Shown here: positions 1-5,520 of the stretch, one piece after another
How positions within the stretch are numbered: the stretch's first letter is position 1
Layout of the letters: every line of letters begins with the position of its first letter
From: Chlorobiota bacterium
Lineage (GTDB): Bacteria > Bacteroidota > Bacteroidia > Flavobacteriales > Flavobacteriaceae
Direction of reading: 5' to 3'
DNA: 5,520 nucleotides
Assembly: GCA_013153655.1 (NCBI GenBank)
Contig: JAADEB010000078.1
Span: forward strand, 1 to 5,520
Translations under genes and position numbers: made by a program
The notes under the pieces: generated by a model
The model's input: the letters and a program-made list of their open reading frames with translations, nothing else
Told to the model about the DNA's origin: nothing
The model's database searches: none

Positions 1-256
1 TTTTTCGGGCGATAACATTAATCCGGGAAATATTCGTGAAACCTTTTTTGTCAATCAATTGCGTTACCGTCATAAAATAGCCTTGCCCGCCCAAGGCGAT
101 TTCCGCGTGGACGGTAAATGGCTTTTTGAAACCGGCGGCCGGAAAAAATCCTCCCGGCAAATCCAAGGACAAACGGATGCTTACGTCGTAGCGGATGATA
201 TTGATATCGGATTTGGAAATAAAATTCCTTTATGGTTGTTTGGGTTTTTGTATTGA
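1..256 (+). CDS. AAA-family ATPase with DUF4143-type C-terminus, 3' end only
   Basis: The frame is open from base 2 and ends with TGA at 254-256, giving about 84 C-terminal residues; the ATPase core lies outside the window. The fragment contains NPGNIRETFFVNQL, then GDFRVDGKWLFETGGRKK, then a stretch around ADDIDIGFGNK, and ends in IPLWLFGFLY. From knowledge of the family, GNIRETFF..NQL, the GDF...FE.GG motif and the terminal IPLWLFGFLY are typical of the C-terminal (DUF4143-like, nuclease-fold-like) part of Bacteroidetes AAA ATPases. Full-length members are usually around 380-450 residues with Walker A/B motifs in the N-terminal half, which cannot be checked here. Their cellular role is poorly defined; they are abundant, multi-copy proteins in Bacteroidales genomes. 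TTG at 59 could be read as a start, but the conserved motif continues upstream of it, so the gene is truncated by the window edge and is not a 65-residue protein. The family call is confident, the function is not. Confidence 0.85.
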   Translation, partial: FSGDNINPGNIRETFFVNQLRYRHKIALPAQGDFRVDGKWLFETGGRKKSSRQIQGQTDAYVVADDIDIGFGNKIPLWLFGFLY

Positions 257-265
257 GAAAAGTTT

Positions 266-370
266 GTTAAACCGTTAAATCGGGCAATCGTTAAATCGTT
301 GATTTATTGTTGAAAAGTTGAATAGTTGAAGAGATTTTGTTAAATCGTTGAACCGTTAAACCGTGCAAAC
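266..370. repeat. Degenerate octamer-periodic repeat tract (GTTRAAYC)
   Basis: Units beginning GTT recur at 8-bp steps. The first block starts at 266, 274, (282, degenerate), 290 and 298, with units GTTAAACC, GTTAAATC, GGGCAATC and GTTAAATC. The second starts at 309, 317 and 325 (GTTGAAAA, GTTGAATA, GTTGAAGA). The third starts at 339, 347, 355 and 363 (GTTAAATC, GTTGAACC, GTTAAACC, GTGCAAAC). The phase slips between blocks. An 8-bp period with many TAA triplets argues against coding. It resembles low-complexity tracts I associate with Bacteroidales intergenic regions; its function is unknown to me. Confidence 0.75.
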
Positions 371-382
371 GATAAAATGATA

Positions 383-412
383 CCTTAACTTTAACCTTAA
401 CCTTAACTTTAA
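383..412. repeat. Short hexamer tandem repeat (CYTTAA x5)
   Basis: Five contiguous 6-bp units read CCTTAA, CTTTAA, CCTTAA, CCTTAA, CTTTAA, and a decaying sixth unit CTAAAT follows. It lies 12 bp after the octamer tract and has a different period, so I list it separately. It is a simple-sequence tract that could vary in copy number by slippage, but it is too far from the receptor start (over 200 bp) to affect reading frame or core promoter spacing. Confidence 0.75.
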
Positions 413-503
413 CTAAATAAAAAAATTATTAATCTTTTTAATATTTAATCAATTATTTGATTTTAATTCTATATCTTATATAAGTTTTTCAAAAAAATGC
501 CTG

Positions 504-530
504 TTTTATGTTCTTTTAATTTTAAATTTG
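504..530 (+). promoter_or_regulatory. Candidate distal Bacteroidetes promoter
   Basis: TAAATTTG at 523-530 matches the Bacteroidetes -7 consensus TAnnTTTG exactly. TTTTATG lies at 504-510, 12 bp upstream of it; it is not a good match to the usual -33 TTTG/TTG element. If used, transcription would begin near 537 and leave a leader of about 80 nt before the receptor ATG. The region is very AT-rich, so a chance match is possible. It is the weaker of the two candidates because of its distance to the gene. Confidence 0.35.
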
Positions 531-570
531 TTACCATGTAAAATCCGGCGGAAAATGAGACCTATCGCAT

Positions 571-597
571 TTTTATGGGGCTTTTTACCTATTTTTG
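571..597 (+). promoter_or_regulatory. Candidate proximal promoter of the receptor operon
   Basis: TATTTTTG at 590-597 fits the Bacteroidetes -7 consensus TAnnTTTG. It is placed 21 bp before the ATG at 619, so transcription from about 604 would give a leader of roughly 15 nt. No good -33 TTTG is seen at the expected distance, but TTTTATG occurs at 571-577, in the same relative position as in the distal candidate. The leader between 598 and 618 shows no Shine-Dalgarno motif, which is normal in this phylum. Confidence 0.5.
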
Positions 598-618
598 TAG
601 CAAATCAATTCGTACAAC

Positions 619-3447
619 ATGAAAAAACTAATGTTATGGCTTATCGGTTTCGGTGCCATGAGTAGCCTTTGGGCGCAGGAAGGAACCGGTAATATTCTCG
701 GAAAAGTGAAAGATGCGTATACCATGGAGCCTTTGGCCGGTGCGCATGTGTATGTAAAAGGAACTTCCTCGGAAACCACCACCGGCGACGACGGTACGTT
801 TGAATTGAAAGACGTTCCGGCGGGCGCGCAACAATTGGTTATCGAAAAGGAAAATTACGAACCCAATGTGCTCGGTCTGACGGTGGTACCGGGAAAAAGC
901 ATGAATATCGGTGACGTGCTGGTATATCCTTCCGAATCGGACGAAGAACGGAATTTGGGCTTGATCAACCTGACCGATCAAGACTTGCAAACCGACGAAG
1001 AATCGGCCGAAACGGTATCGGGGATTCTCCAATCGGGCATGGATGCTTTCCAACGGGCCGCTGCGTTCCAATTCGGTAATGCGCGATTTAGTATGCGCGG
1101 GTTGGATTCGCGGTTCAGCACCGTGTATTTCAACGGCATTCCCATGAATCAAAATTACGACGGGCGTCCGCAATGGTCGGCCTGGGGCGGATTGAACGAC
1201 GTGATGCGTGCTCGGGAAATGTATCCCAACATCACGGCCAACGACTACGGCATGGGTAGCTTGCTGGGCGGCGTAAACTACAACGTAAAAGCCTCCGATA
1301 TTCGCAAAACCACCAAAGTGTCGTACGCCATGACCAACCGCAGCTACCGGCACCGCGTTATGGCTTCCTACGCCAGCGGCATGCAAAAGAACGGTTGGGC
1401 CTATGCCTTCCTGGTTTCGTCACGTTATGCGGGCGAAGGTTATTTCGAAGGCACCTTCTACGATGCCAAAAGCGTGTTTGCCGCCGTGGAAAAACGCCTC
1501 AACGACAAGCACAGCCTGAACCTGACCGTGTTTACCACTCCCAACAAACGCGGCAAATCCTCGCCTAACACCATGGAAGTGTACGACATGAAAGGCTACC
1601 GCTACAACGCCTACTGGGGCCTGCAAGACGGCAAGCAACGCAACGCACGACGCAAAAAAATCTGTTCGCCTACGGCCATTCTGACCCACAATTGGCAAAT
1701 CGACCTGAACACTTCCCTGCAAACCAGTGTGGCTTTCAACCGCCTCAAAATGGCCAACAGCCGCATCGGTTACTATAATGCCAACAATCCGGATCCCACC
1801 TATTACCGCTACTTGCCGAGCTATTGGCTTTCGCGCGAAAACCTGCCGGAAGCGGCCAACGCTTACCTGGATTTCATGCAGTACGGCCAAATCAATTGGG
1901 ATTATCTCTACCGGGCCAACATGAACAATACGGCCGACGACGGAAGTGCACGTTATTATTATTACGACGACGTGACCGACGATAAGAACTTTACCTTTAA
2001 TTCCAATTTCAACAAACGTTTTTCGGACGCCTTTACGCTGAGCGCGGCCGTCAACGTACGTAAATTCACTTCCGAAGGTTACGCCTACATGAACGATTTG
2101 TTGGGTGCGCCTTTCTTCTACGACAAAAATCCTTATGCCGACCCGGGCAAAGAGGACAACGACCTGAACAATCCCAACCGCAAGGTGGGCGAAAAGGATA
2201 AATTTTCCTACGATTATATTATTAACGGATTGAAATCCTCGGCTTATGTTCAGGGACAATATTTTTCCAAATATTTGGATTTGTACGGCGCCTTCGAATA
2301 CGGCATGCGTACCTACCAACGCGAAGGATTGTACAAAAATCCCATGTTTGACGATTCCTACGGAAAGGGTGCCAATATTTATCACAACGAACACGCCTTT
2401 AAGGCCGGTGCCACCTTCAAAATCACGGGACGCCACCTGATTACGGCCAATTTCATGAGCCAAAGCAAAGCGCCTGATATGAAAACTATTTACTACAATT
2501 CGCGCGTAAGCAACGATGTGGTTCCCGGCTCCGACCAAGTGGGCATGGCCAATGAAAAAATCAACGGTTTCGACGTGTCGTATATCTACCGTTCGCCTTA
2601 CCTGAAAACCCGCATCACGGCTTATTTCAACCAAGTGGATAACTCCACGGAAATCCAACGTTTCTTTGCCGAAGGTATCTCTATGAACGGTGTGCAAGGC
2701 ATTCCGAGCAATATTAACGGTAACGCCTTTTTCCTGACGCAAATCGTTACGGGCGAGTCGCGCTACTACGAAGGTTTGGAATTCGGTGCCGAAGCACAAT
2801 TGACGCCTTCGTGGAAAGCCACGGCCGCCGCCGCTATCGGACGCCATATTTACGCCAACAATCCGGATGTGTATGTGGCTTCGGACATTTTCGGCGCCAC
2901 CTATTTGGGTAAAAGTTACCTGAGCGGTTACCGTGTGGCCAACGGACCGCAACAGGCTTACAGCATCGGCGTGGAATACCGCAGTCCGCATTACTGGTTT
3001 GCGGGAATGAATTTGAATTATTTCAATCAAAATTATATTTCGGTGAGTCCGATCCTGCGTACGGAACGTTTCTACCTGGATCCCAACACCAACGAGCCTT
3101 ACGGCGAAATTGAAAATTACCGCAACCACGAAGATTGGGACATTCCGGCCGTAACGGGCGAAACCCTTTCGGACCTGCTGAAACAGGAAAAACTGGCTTC
3201 GGCCGTTCACCTGAACTTTATCGGCGGAAAATCGTGGAAAGTGGATAAATATTACATCGGATTGTTTGTGTTGGCCAACAATTTGCTGGACGACATTACG
3301 CCGACGGGCGGATTCGAACAATCGCGTAAAGCCAGCTATCCCGAACTCTACGTGGATAAGAAAATCAACAGTGTTCCCGTATTCGGCAACAAATACTGGA
3401 TGAGCTACGGACGTAATTATTTTGTCATGTTGAGCGTCCGTTTCTAA
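619..3447 (+). CDS. TonB-dependent outer-membrane receptor with carboxypeptidase-regulatory-like N-domain
   Basis: A complete 942-residue protein. Residues 1-19 form a signal peptide (KK, then a hydrophobic stretch, with likely cleavage after SLWA before QEG). Residues about 24-104 look like a CarboxypepD_reg-like beta-sandwich: GNILGKVKDA, PLAGAHVYVKGT, GDDGTFELKDVPAG. Residues about 130-228 are the plug, with FSMRGLDSRFSTVYFNGIPMN, WSAWGGLNDV and GSLLGGVNYNV. The rest is the beta-barrel, rich in alternating aromatic strands and ending in an aromatic-terminated strand (YFVMLSVRF) as recognised by the BAM complex. I could not pinpoint a TonB box. The protein should import a ligand across the outer membrane using TonB-ExbBD energy; the substrate is unknown. 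The length is typical of this receptor class and shorter than many SusC proteins, and no SusD gene follows. ATG at 619 is chosen because the signal peptide starts there. A lipoprotein gene begins 19 bp downstream, implying an operon. A Tyr-run flanked by Asp pairs (residues 446-455) probably lies in a barrel loop. Confidence 0.93.
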   Translation: MKKLMLWLIGFGAMSSLWAQEGTGNILGKVKDAYTMEPLAGAHVYVKGTSSETTTGDDGTFELKDVPAGAQQLVIEKENYEPNVLGLTVVPGKSMNIGDVLVYPSESDEERNLGLINLTDQDLQTDEESAETVSGILQSGMDAFQRAAAFQFGNARFSMRGLDSRFSTVYFNGIPMNQNYDGRPQWSAWGGLNDVMRAREMYPNITANDYGMGSLLGGVNYNVKASDIRKTTKVSYAMTNRSYRHRVMASYASGMQKNGWAYAFLVSSRYAGEGYFEGTFYDAKSVFAAVEKRLNDKHSLNLTVFTTPNKRGKSSPNTMEVYDMKGYRYNAYWGLQDGKQRNARRKKICSPTAILTHNWQIDLNTSLQTSVAFNRLKMANSRIGYYNANNPDPTYYRYLPSYWLSRENLPEAANAYLDFMQYGQINWDYLYRANMNNTADDGSARYYYYDDVTDDKNFTFNSNFNKRFSDAFTLSAAVNVRKFTSEGYAYMNDLLGAPFFYDKNPYADPGKEDNDLNNPNRKVGEKDKFSYDYIINGLKSSAYVQGQYFSKYLDLYGAFEYGMRTYQREGLYKNPMFDDSYGKGANIYHNEHAFKAGATFKITGRHLITANFMSQSKAPDMKTIYYNSRVSNDVVPGSDQVGMANEKINGFDVSYIYRSPYLKTRITAYFNQVDNSTEIQRFFAEGISMNGVQGIPSNINGNAFFLTQIVTGESRYYEGLEFGAEAQLTPSWKATAAAAIGRHIYANNPDVYVASDIFGATYLGKSYLSGYRVANGPQQAYSIGVEYRSPHYWFAGMNLNYFNQNYISVSPILRTERFYLDPNTNEPYGEIENYRNHEDWDIPAVTGETLSDLLKQEKLASAVHLNFIGGKSWKVDKYYIGLFVLANNLLDDITPTGGFEQSRKASYPELYVDKKINSVPVFGNKYWMSYGRNYFVMLSVRF

Positions 3448-3466
3448 TCATTTAAAAAGAAAAACC

Positions 3467-5520
3467 ATGAAAAAAATGATAAAACATTTCAACCGGTTAC
3501 TCATCCTGATAGGAATTCTGAGTGCCGCCTCCTGTTCGCAAAAAGACAAATGGGAAACGGGCAACGGAGATTGCCAAAATCCGCCTTACGCGGCCAATGC
3601 CACCATTTCGGACCTTTTGGCCGTGTCACCCACGGGCGAAATCACCCAAATCGAAGATGATTTGATATTCGAAGGCTACGTGGTGTCGTCGGACGAAGCG
3701 GGCAATTACTATACGGGTATTGTTCTGCAAGACGCGCCGCAAAATCCCACGGCCGGTATTTATATCGCTTTGGACAAACGCAACCTTTATGTGGACTATC
3801 CCGTAGGCAAAAAGGTGATTGTACGCGCCAAAGGCCTGTTTATCGGCAAGGACCGCGGTGTGTATAAATTGGGCCTCACCTACGACAGTGGCCGCGGAAC
3901 GGGTATCGGCCGTATTCCGGCCAGCGAAATCGATAAGCGCATTTTTGCTTCATGCGCCGACCCGGTGGAAATCCAACCCACGGTGGTGACCATTCCGCAA
4001 ATCACGGCCAACGGCGATCAATACCTGAACACCTTGATTCAAATCAACGAGGTGCAATTCAGCAAGGGCGATCTTTGTTCCACCTACTCGCTGGAAGGCA
4101 AGAGCGGTGTGAACAAATACATCGAAGATTGCTCGGGCAACAGTTTGATTATGCGCAACAGCGGTTATGCACGTTTTGCCACCGAAACCGTACCTGCCGG
4201 CAAAGGTAGCGTGACGGCCGTATTGGGTAAATATCGCAACGATTATCAAATCTATATCCGCAGCACCGACGATGTCCAATTTACGGGTGCGCGTTGCGAC
4301 GGTTCCCAACCCACCTGCGACGGCTCGTCCTTGCAGGCCAACACCACCATTGCCGACGTAAAAGCCGCCTTGGGCAACAATCAATTGATGCAAATCACCG
4401 ACGATTGGATTTTGGATGCGGTGGTTTCGGCTTCCGACAAAGCCGGTAACTTCTATCGTGCCGTTTATATTCAGGATCAATCGGGTGGGATTAAACTCAA
4501 CCTTTATATGCGCGACCTGTATTTGCGCGGTTATCATCGCGGCGCACGCCTCAAAATCAATTTGAAAGACTTGTATGTGGGCGTAAAAGGCGGCGAAATC
4601 CAATTGGGTGACCTCTACCATGGAAACTTGGGCGGCATTTCCGACGCCGTAGACCAAGACCACATTTTCTTTACCGGCGAGACGGTGGAACCGCAGGTTT
4701 CGGAAGAAATCAGCGTGGCCAATATCGGTAATTTGGTGCGTGTGAGCGGTCAATTCGCCGACCGCGAAGTGTTCGAACGCTTTGCTTACAGCGACAGCCA
4801 AAGTCCGCGTCCGCGTCCCAAGGCTTCGAACCGCTACTTTGAATTCGATCCTCAGGGAAGTGCCGGCATCACGGTGCGTACCAGCGGGTATGCCAATTTT
4901 GCCGATGCACATGTGCGTCCGGGCAGCGGTACCCTTACCGGTATCCTGAGCTGCTACGACGCCAACCACGACGGTACCATAACCGACGACGAACTGCAAA
5001 TCTACCTGCGCGATATCTACGATGCGAACCTGTCCAATATGCGTATGGATTCGCCTTACTTGCTGGAAACCTTCGGCTTGACGGAAAAAGGCGAAGATAT
5101 CGACCTGCGCGGTTGGTACAATTACAATGAAGCCGGTACGCGCAAATGGAGCGGCGGATTTTACAGCGGTTCCAATAACCATTACGCTCAAATGAGCGCC
5201 TACCGTTCGGGCGAAGCACAAAACATCGCTTGGCTCGTTTCGCCGCCGGTGGCCGTACACAACGGCATGAAACTCAGCTTCCAAACGGCCAAAGCCTACT
5301 GGACGCACGATGCCTTGAAAGTGTTCATCTCCACCGATTTTAACGGCTTCGATGTACGCAGCGCCACTTGGACCGAACTCAATTGCCGTATCGCCACCGA
5401 CAGCGATCCCAACCATGCCTGGATCGACTCGGGCGATATCGACCTGACGCCTTATGCCGGTCAGACGGTGTATATCGCCTTCCGCTACAAAGGCAGCGGC
5501 GAATACCACCAAACGGGCAC
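3467..5520 (+). CDS. DUF5689-type surface lipoprotein, 3' end beyond window
   Basis: The frame is open from ATG 3467 to the right edge (684 codons plus two bases). It begins with a lipoprotein signal: basic MKKMIKHFNR, hydrophobic LLILIGIL, lipobox SAAS-C with lipidated Cys23. Cys23 is followed by SQKDK, close to the Lys/Asp-rich export signal that sends Bacteroidetes lipoproteins to the cell surface. Two related repeats follow (about 43-273 and 291-521); each starts with ANxTI, contains a strand pair like GYVVSSDEAGNYYTGIVLQD, and ends with SGYAxFA, a Gly-rich strand and QIYxR. This is the pattern I associate with DUF5689, apparently OB-fold-like. From about 534 a jelly-roll, choice-of-anchor-J-like domain begins (WSGGFYSG, AWLVSPPV, VYIAFRYKGSG) and is cut before its end. 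Six Cys between 36 and 284 could form disulfides. The gene starts 19 bp after the receptor, so it is probably its co-transcribed surface partner in ligand capture. Substrate and any enzymatic activity are unknown; I see no catalytic motif. Confidence 0.85.
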   Translation, partial: MKKMIKHFNRLLILIGILSAASCSQKDKWETGNGDCQNPPYAANATISDLLAVSPTGEITQIEDDLIFEGYVVSSDEAGNYYTGIVLQDAPQNPTAGIYIALDKRNLYVDYPVGKKVIVRAKGLFIGKDRGVYKLGLTYDSGRGTGIGRIPASEIDKRIFASCADPVEIQPTVVTIPQITANGDQYLNTLIQINEVQFSKGDLCSTYSLEGKSGVNKYIEDCSGNSLIMRNSGYARFATETVPAGKGSVTAVLGKYRNDYQIYIRSTDDVQFTGARCDGSQPTCDGSSLQANTTIADVKAALGNNQLMQITDDWILDAVVSASDKAGNFYRAVYIQDQSGGIKLNLYMRDLYLRGYHRGARLKINLKDLYVGVKGGEIQLGDLYHGNLGGISDAVDQDHIFFTGETVEPQVSEEISVANIGNLVRVSGQFADREVFERFAYSDSQSPRPRPKASNRYFEFDPQGSAGITVRTSGYANFADAHVRPGSGTLTGILSCYDANHDGTITDDELQIYLRDIYDANLSNMRMDSPYLLETFGLTEKGEDIDLRGWYNYNEAGTRKWSGGFYSGSNNHYAQMSAYRSGEAQNIAWLVSPPVAVHNGMKLSFQTAKAYWTHDALKVFISTDFNGFDVRSATWTELNCRIATDSDPNHAWIDSGDIDLTPYAGQTVYIAFRYKGSGEYHQTG
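3593..4285 (+). repeat. DUF5689-like protein repeat 1 (residues ~43-273)
   Basis: This is the first copy of a protein-level duplication in the lipoprotein. It opens with ANATISDL, contains the pair FEGYVVSSDEAGNYYTG / IVLQDAPQ, and later MRNSGYARFA (SGYARFA at residues 232-238), GSVTAVLGKY and YQIYIRSTDDVQF. Within it, two beta-rich halves (about 60-130 and 190-273) each look like an OB-type barrel; that fold reading is inferred from the strand pattern. The hairpin between GKY and QIYIR is short (RNDY), unlike in repeat 2. The boundaries are approximate. Confidence 0.6.
4337..5029 (+). repeat. DUF5689-like protein repeat 2 with EF-hand-like loop (residues ~291-521)
   Basis: This second copy aligns with repeat 1 in order: ANTTIADV with ANATISDL, VVSASDKAGNFYRAVYIQD with VVSSDEAGNYYTGIVLQD, VRTSGYANFA with MRNSGYARFA, GTLTGILSCY with GSVTAVLGKY, and LQIYLRD with YQIYIRS. 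Spacing from ANxTI to SGYA is similar in both (189 and 182 residues). The copies are strongly diverged, so the duplication is old. Repeat 2 has an inserted Asp-rich loop (residues 498-509) and a basic proline stretch SPRPRPK in its middle. The boundaries are approximate. Confidence 0.6.
4958..4993 (+). other. EF-hand/dockerin-like calcium-binding loop in the lipoprotein
   Basis: Residues 498-509 read DANHDGTITDDE. This fits the 12-residue EF-hand loop: Asp at position 1, Asn at 3, Asp at 5, Gly at 6, Thr at 7, Ile at 8, Thr at 9 and Glu at 12. It sits between two strands (GILSCY and LQIYLRD), not between clear helices, so it is an isolated Ca-loop candidate and not a full EF-hand pair. Calcium binding is inferred from the motif only. 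Confidence 0.55.
5066..5520 (+). other. Choice-of-anchor-J/jelly-roll-like domain, incomplete
   Basis: From residue about 534 the lipoprotein changes character: ETFG...LRGWYNYNEAG, WSGGFYSGSNNHYAQMSAY, NIAWLVSPPVAV, KLSFQTAKAYW, LKVFISTDFNG, WTELNCRI, WIDSGDIDLTPYAGQTVYIAFRYKGSG. This order (a W/G start, 'A..S.Y', 'WLVSPP', 'L.VFISTDF.G', 'G.IDLT.YAGQTVYIAFRY') matches the jelly-roll domain seen at the end of many Bacteroidetes surface proteins, where it is thought to be a binding or accessory module. The last strand, usually containing a D-N/D-I-like motif, lies beyond the window. Confidence 0.6.

Larger units (their letters stand above)
257..618. other. Long AT-rich intergenic region with repeats and leader
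   Basis: This 362-bp gap between the ATPase and the receptor holds no convincing gene. From left to right it contains an octamer-periodic tract (266-370), a hexamer-periodic tract (383-412), a very AT-rich segment (about 413-540) with a perfect 10-bp palindrome CTTATATAAG (475-484) and a weak AT-only hairpin AATCAA-TTAT-TTGATT (447-462), and then two candidate -7 elements before the receptor start. No GC-rich stem followed by a T-run, as expected of an intrinsic terminator for the ATPase gene, is visible. The repeat tract may stand where a terminator would be expected, but that is inference. Confidence 0.8.

Noticed and set aside
59..256. A separate 65-residue protein starting at TTG 59
   Set aside because: The conserved ATPase C-terminal motif continues upstream of this codon to the window edge, so it is part of a longer truncated gene.
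266..412. CRISPR array or telomere-like repeat
   Set aside because: The units are only 6-8 bp with no unique spacers, so it is not CRISPR. CYTTAA resembles telomeric CCCTAA only superficially, and the tract is short, degenerate and internal.
447..462. AATCAA-TTAT-TTGATT hairpin as a terminator
   Set aside because: The stem is only 6 bp and almost entirely A/T, it lies about 190 bp after the ATPase stop codon, and no T-run follows. It is too weak to call.
585..782. A 65-codon minus-strand frame spanning the receptor start and promoter
   Set aside because: It overlaps the signal-peptide region and the promoter candidate of a clear gene and has no independent support.
634..1386. A 250-codon minus-strand open frame over the receptor's 5' part
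   Set aside because: It is a shadow of the receptor reading frame, with no signal or domain resemblance and no supporting upstream region.
1420..3321. A 633-codon open frame on the minus strand, antisense to the receptor
   Set aside because: It lies wholly within the receptor gene, and its translation is a low-complexity mix of V, I, H, R and F with no recognisable domain. It is explained by biased codon use on the coding strand.
619..3447. A SusC-type glycan importer
   Set aside because: The N-terminal domain and plug are shared by many TonB receptors, but no SusD follows and the adjacent lipoprotein is of a different family, so a glycan-specific assignment is not supported.
3950..5512. 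A 520-codon minus-strand open frame across the lipoprotein gene
   Set aside because: The + strand frame encodes a coherent lipoprotein with a signal peptide and repeated domains. The antisense translation is compositionally odd and domain-free.

Overview
The window looks like a chromosomal stretch from a member of the Bacteroidota, most plausibly order Bacteroidales. Four things point there: the C-terminal signature of a Bacteroidetes-type AAA/DUF4143 ATPase, a TonB-dependent receptor that starts with a carboxypeptidase-regulatory-like domain, a lipoprotein with DUF5689-type domains and a putative surface-export signal, and start sites with no Shine-Dalgarno but with TAnnTTTG (Bacteroidetes -7) elements upstream. 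Coding DNA is of moderate GC, while the one long intergenic region is strongly AT-rich.

Layout, all on the + strand: (1) the last ~84 codons of an AAA-family ATPase, cut by the left edge and ending at 256; (2) a 362-bp non-coding region (257-618) with an octamer-periodic tract, a short hexamer-periodic tract, an AT-rich stretch and two candidate promoters; (3) a complete 942-residue TonB-dependent outer-membrane receptor (619-3447); (4) after only 19 bp, a lipoprotein gene starting at 3467 that stays open to the right edge (at least 684 residues). It carries two DUF5689-like repeats and the beginning of a choice-of-anchor-J/jelly-roll-like domain.

The receptor and lipoprotein very likely form one transcription unit and work together at the outer membrane: the receptor as TonB-energised importer, the lipoprotein as a surface-exposed partner taking the place SusD has in glycan systems. 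The substrate cannot be read from the window. The ATPase fragment is separated by the repeat-rich gap and is probably functionally unrelated.

The most notable details are a textbook EF-hand-like loop in the second DUF5689 repeat where the first repeat has a short turn, the internal duplication of that domain, the octamer-periodic intergenic tract, and two similarly built promoter candidates upstream of the receptor. I see no mobile element, CRISPR array, tRNA or rRNA. Nothing here proves a wholly new system; the receptor-lipoprotein pair is the best candidate for follow-up.
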